From contig JAKZSO010000082.1 in NCBI GenBank assembly GCA_047517625.1, positions 1 through 7,447 on the forward strand: DNA of 7,447 bases, in the 5' to 3' direction. Each line of letters opens with the position of its first letter. The first letter of the stretch is position 1. Source of the stretch: JABHVE01 sp047517625. GTDB taxonomy: Bacteria > Pseudomonadota > Alphaproteobacteria > UBA2966 > CAIVPW01. The notes beneath the pieces are model-generated. The model did no database searches and was not told the origin of the DNA. It saw nothing but the letters and a program-made list of their open reading frames with translations. Made by a program: the position numbers and the translations under genes. Shown here piece by piece: positions 4,257-7,447 of the stretch.

Positions 4257-5882
4257 ATGCTGAGTTTCGACAACATCACCGTCCGCATTGTCGGCCGCAC
4301 GATCATCGGCGGTGCGTCTGCCAATGTGCCGGCCCGGCGGCGCATTGGTTTGGTGGGGCGCAACGGCGCGGGCAAATCGACGCTGCTGAAAATCATTCTG
4401 GGCGATCTTGGAACGGACATCGGCGAGGTCTCGTGGCCCCAGAATTGGAAGGTGGGCGCGGTGGCCCAGGAGGCTCCGGCGGGGCATCAAAGCCTGTTGG
4501 ATACGGTGTTGGCCGCGGATACCGAGCGCACCGAATTGTTGGCGGCGTCTGAAACCGAAACCGACGGCCAGGTCTTGGCCGACATCTACACTCGGCTGAT
4601 CGACATCGATGCCTATGCGGCGCCCTCCAGGGCTGGCGCGATTTTGTCGGGTCTGGGTTTTTCCAACGATGAGCAGGCCAGGCCGTGTGCCGAGTTTTCC
4701 GGCGGCTGGCGCATGCGGGTGGCGCTGGGGGCGGTGTTGTTTGTCGAACCCGATTTGCTGCTGCTGGACGAGCCCACGAATTTCTTGGACCTGGAAGGTG
4801 TGCTGTGGCTGCAGGACTATTTGAAGCGCTGTCGGGGCACCGTCGTGATCGTCAGCCATGACCGCGATCTGCTAAACGCGACGGCGCAATCCATCCTCCA
4901 TTTGGAGGGCGGCAAGTTGAAGATGTACATCGGCGATTTCGACACGTTCATGGAGGCCAGGGCCGCCAAGAGGGCGCAGGAGGCGGCGTTCGTGAAAAAA
5001 CAGGAGGCGGCGCGAAAACATTTGCAGGCGTTTGTGGATCGCTTCAGGGCCAAGGCGTCAAAGGCGCGCCAAGCCCAAAGCCGGATCAAAATGCTGGCGA
5101 AGATGCAGGCCCTGGACGTGCCCATCGATCCGCAGGTGGCGCCGATCACCTTGCCTGAGCCGTCGGACGCCAGCCCGCCGCTGTTGACGATGCGCAATGC
5201 CGCCGTGGGTTATGAAAAGGGCAAGCCGGTCTTGGCGAAAATCACCTGGCGGTTCGATCCCGGTGATCGCGTGGCCCTGTTGGGGCAAAACGGCAACGGC
5301 AAGTCGACGTTCGCCAAGCTGCTGGCCAACAAGCTGCGGCCGATGAAGGGCGAAGTCGTGCGGGCGCGGAAATGGGTGCCGGGGTATTTCGCTCAACACC
5401 AGCTGGAAGAATTGGATGCGACTCTGACGCCGCTGGAAACCCTGGCGCGAATGCGCCCCGAACTTGCACCTGAAAAGCTGCGGGCCCAGTTGGGCGGCTT
5501 TGGCTTTTCGGCGGACAAGGCCATGACCAAAGTCGGCGACCTGTCGGGGGGCGAGCGTGCCCGGTTGATGTTGGCGCTGGCGACATTAGACCAACCGAAC
5601 ATGTTGATTTTGGACGAGCCGACCAATCATCTGGATATTGATGCCCGGGCGGAATTGCTCAACGCCCTGAACGATTTCGATGGAGCGGTGATTCTGGTCA
5701 GCCATGACCGGCGGTTGTTGGACGCCACGGCGGACCGGTTTTTGTTGATCGCCAACGGCAGGGTCGAGGCATTTGACGGCGATTTGGACGATTACCGGCG
5801 GTTTTTGCTGTCGGGCAAAGGAGCGCCCTCCGGCAGTGGCAAGGGCGGCGGCCAGGGCCGCAAATCCAGGCGCGCGGCCTGA
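4257..5882 (+). CDS. ABC-F family ATPase, YheS-type translation factor
   Basis: This soluble protein has two ABC domains and no membrane segments. ABC-F proteins bind the ribosomal E site and help stalled or special translation events. ATG 4257 ('MLSFDNITVRI') is the usual family start; the frame is open back to TTG 4206, with another ATG at 4239, and no Shine-Dalgarno decides. In the 541-residue form, domain 1 has Walker A 'GRNGAGKST' (34-42), signature 'SGGWRMR' (148-154), Walker B with E172 and switch H201. The linker 'FVDRFRAKASKARQAQSRIK' (259-278) is the tRNA-facing region typical of YheS. Domain 2 has Walker A 'GQNGNGKST' (343-351), 'GYFAQHQLEEL', signature 'LSGGERARL' (from 429) and 'LDEPTNHLD' with E454. 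Domain 1 has 'DEPTNFLD' with Phe for the common His. The C-terminal coiled coil of E. coli YheS (637 aa) is missing; a short Gly/Ser/Lys/Arg tail ends the protein. Confidence 0.93.
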   Translation: MLSFDNITVRIVGRTIIGGASANVPARRRIGLVGRNGAGKSTLLKIILGDLGTDIGEVSWPQNWKVGAVAQEAPAGHQSLLDTVLAADTERTELLAASETETDGQVLADIYTRLIDIDAYAAPSRAGAILSGLGFSNDEQARPCAEFSGGWRMRVALGAVLFVEPDLLLLDEPTNFLDLEGVLWLQDYLKRCRGTVVIVSHDRDLLNATAQSILHLEGGKLKMYIGDFDTFMEARAAKRAQEAAFVKKQEAARKHLQAFVDRFRAKASKARQAQSRIKMLAKMQALDVPIDPQVAPITLPEPSDASPPLLTMRNAAVGYEKGKPVLAKITWRFDPGDRVALLGQNGNGKSTFAKLLANKLRPMKGEVVRARKWVPGYFAQHQLEELDATLTPLETLARMRPELAPEKLRAQLGGFGFSADKAMTKVGDLSGGERARLMLALATLDQPNMLILDEPTNHLDIDARAELLNALNDFDGAVILVSHDRRLLDATADRFLLIANGRVEAFDGDLDDYRRFLLSGKGAPSGSGKGGGQGRKSRRAA

Positions 5883-5932
5883 CGGCCCACATTCAAGGTG
5901 TGATGGCGGCGGGCGCGTGGTAAGAGGGCGGA

Positions 5933-6442
5933 ATGGCCGGCAAGAAAAACCAGCAACCGATCCCCGGCTTGGGCGACCGCAAGGTCCCAGAATTTACCGC
6001 CGCGTTTGATGCGGGCCGCCGCGCCCATGCCCAGGGCAAACTGGTCGATGCCATTTCGCACTATGTGCGCGCCGCTGAACTGAACCCGGACGGCACCGAT
6101 CTGTGGAACGATCTGGGGGCCGCGTACCTGGAATTGGGGCGGCTCGATGAGGCCGAGGAGGCGCTGGTCAAAGCCCTGGCGTTGCGGCCAGAATTCCCTT
6201 TGGCGCTCAACAACCTGGGCAATCTGCAAAAGGTGTTGGCAAGGCCGCGAGACTCAGAGGCTTCGTATCGCCGGGCTTTGGAAATCGATCCAGAGTTCTG
6301 CGATGCCGCGGCGAATTTGGGGCTGGTTCTGGTGGCGAACGGGGCTTACGACGAAGCCGGCACGTGGTTGGAGCATTCCTTGGCCCTGGAGCAGAACCAC
6401 ACGGCGTTCAACGGGTTGGGGCTGTTGGCGCCAAGGCGTTGA
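5933..6442 (+). pseudogene. TPR domain, 5' part of a frameshifted TPR/GT41 glycosyltransferase gene
   Basis: ATG 5933 follows AGAGGG (5923-5928) by four bases and lies 51 bp after the ABC-F gene, so the two could be cotranscribed. The basic start 'MAGKKNQQPIPGLG' leads into four TPRs of about 34 residues: 22-55, 56-89 ('DLWNDLGAAYLELGRLDEAE'), 90-123 and 124-157. The fifth begins 'AFNGLGLLA' and then breaks: 'PRR' and TGA 6440-6442. The missing second half of that TPR and the rest of the protein continue in frame 1 (next entry). TPR superhelices in GT41 enzymes select the protein substrate. A short TPR-only protein could still be made, but the break inside a repeat argues for damage rather than a natural end. 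Confidence 0.8.
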
Positions 6443-7447
6443 ATTTGGTGCCCGAGAGCTACGAGATTTTGAATAATCAGGCGGGCTCATACCAAGAGCT
6501 GGGCCGGTTCAAGGAGGCGTCTGAAGCCTATAACCGCGCCCTGGATGTGGATCCGGGCCGGTACGAGACATACCAAAATCTGGCGGTCATGCTGTTGACC
6601 ATCGACAAGTACGACCAGGCGGTCACCGCCTATCGCATGGCGTTGCACATCAACCCCGACAACCGGGCGGTCTATCCCCATCTTGCCGTGGCGCTGACCT
6701 ACCAGTGCGCCTGGGAGAATCTGAAGGGCATCATCGATCAGATGATCGTCAACACCGAAAAAGAGCTGGATGAAAACCTGCCCTTGTCGGCCACGCCATT
6801 TGGTCTGATCAGCCTGCCCACCAGTCACGAAATACGGGCCCGGGTCACCCAACGCACCGCCCGCGATATCGAAGACAGGGTGCGTGCAACCCGCGAGGCC
6901 ACCCCGTTCACGTATGCCACCAAAGGCGGCAAGATCAAGGTCGGCTTGGTGGGCCCCGACTTCCGCCGCCACTCCGCCGCGTTCTTGTTCAACGGCATTT
7001 GCGAGCACTACGACCGCGCTCGCTTCGAATTCCACGGCTACATGCTCTCGGCAAAGCACGATGACATGACCGAGTTTTTCAAGGATCAGTTGGATGGCTT
7101 CCACGATATTTCGGCGGCCTCGTTGGTCGACGCCGCGCGGCAAATCAATGACGCCGGGGTCAACATTATGGTGGACTTGGCCGGGCATACCCGGGGCTCG
7201 TGGCTGGAACTATTCGCCATGCACCCGGCGCCGTTGCAGGCGTCGGCGATCGGCTACGGCTCGGCGATCGGCGGCGAAATCTTGGATTATTTGATTTCCG
7301 ATGACGCGATGTGGCCGCCGGACGAGCGCGCATTTTGCACGGAACATTTTGTGTATTTGCCCCAGGGATCGTTGCCGGGCTCGCCTCGCGAACGCTCCAA
7401 TCGGCAATACACCCGCGCCGACGTCGGCTTGCCGGAAGGCGCCGTGG
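6433..7447 (+). pseudogene. TPRs plus O-GlcNAc transferase-like (GT41/SPINDLY) domain, 3' part, runs off the window
   Basis: Frame 1 is open from before 6433 to the right edge. It begins with the tail of a TPR ('KALNLVPES'), continues with 'YEILNNQAGSYQELGRFKEA' and another TPR or two ('NLAVMLLTIDKYDQAVTAYR'), and enters a GT41 domain at about 6937: 'GKIKVGLVGPDFRRHSAAF', which includes the His conserved in OGT (human 'SSDFGNHP'). 'NIMVDLAGHTRGSWLELFAM' and 'HPAPLQASAIGYGS...LDYLISDD' follow, matching the family's 'DLAGHT...PAPvQ..wlGYpG...DY...D' pattern. GT41 enzymes transfer a sugar, usually GlcNAc from its UDP donor, to Ser/Thr of proteins. The UDP-binding C-terminal half lies outside the window. 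The first in-frame ATG is 6589; GTG 6448 is another candidate for a secondary start, with no good ribosome-binding site. The link to the TPR piece at 5933 is certain from TPR register. Confidence 0.85.

Noticed and set aside
4122..4859. 245-codon minus-strand open frame opposite the ABC-F gene
   Set aside because: A shadow of GC-rich codon use; the plus strand carries complete Walker and signature motifs.
6487..7188. 233-codon minus-strand open frame at the right end
   Set aside because: The plus strand in frame 1 shows TPR and GT41 motifs through the whole span; the minus frame has no recognisable domain.

Overview
The window reads as chromosomal DNA of a GC-rich alphaproteobacterium, probably Rhodospirillales-like. 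That placement is an inference from high G+C codon use, from the NAD-dependent formate dehydrogenase, YheS-type ABC-F and TPR/GT41 genes, and from the 'RxLGMPE'-style C-terminus of the first protein. No phage, insertion sequence, CRISPR, tRNA or rRNA was seen.

Layout, left to right. Positions 1-291 hold the 3' end of a TPR protein, closed by a strong hairpin at 296-327. Positions 292-720 hold no convincing gene, but the right half is rich in operator-like symmetry: four ACCGGT hexamers and a 17-bp inverted repeat, just upstream of a DUF2306 membrane protein gene (721-1452). A possible 30-codon ORF overlaps the DUF2306 stop codon by ATGA and lies over competing hairpins. Next is a pentapeptide-repeat gene (1683-2643), split by a frameshift at a tandem CCCA duplication and apparently cut short at its 3' end. 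A 26-residue single-span membrane protein with a near-ideal Shine-Dalgarno lies on the minus strand (2636-2716), divergent from the next gene. Then come a complete NAD-dependent formate dehydrogenase (2858-4057), a YheS-type ABC-F translation factor without the usual C-terminal extension (4257-5882), and a TPR plus O-GlcNAc-transferase-like (GT41) gene. The last is broken by a frameshift, best explained by loss of about 40 bp inside one TPR, and it runs off the right edge.

How the genes work together: there is little sign of one pathway. Formate dehydrogenase would oxidise formate to CO2 and supply NADH. The ABC-F protein would act on ribosomes. The TPR/GT41 protein, if it were intact, would glycosylate proteins. 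Only ABC-F and TPR/GT41 (51 bp gap, same strand) look like a possible transcription unit. Two of the six larger genes carry reading-frame breaks, which means either local gene decay or assembly error; the sequence alone cannot decide. I found no convincing new multi-gene system. The items most worth following are the small membrane protein, the operator cluster before DUF2306, and the two frame breaks.
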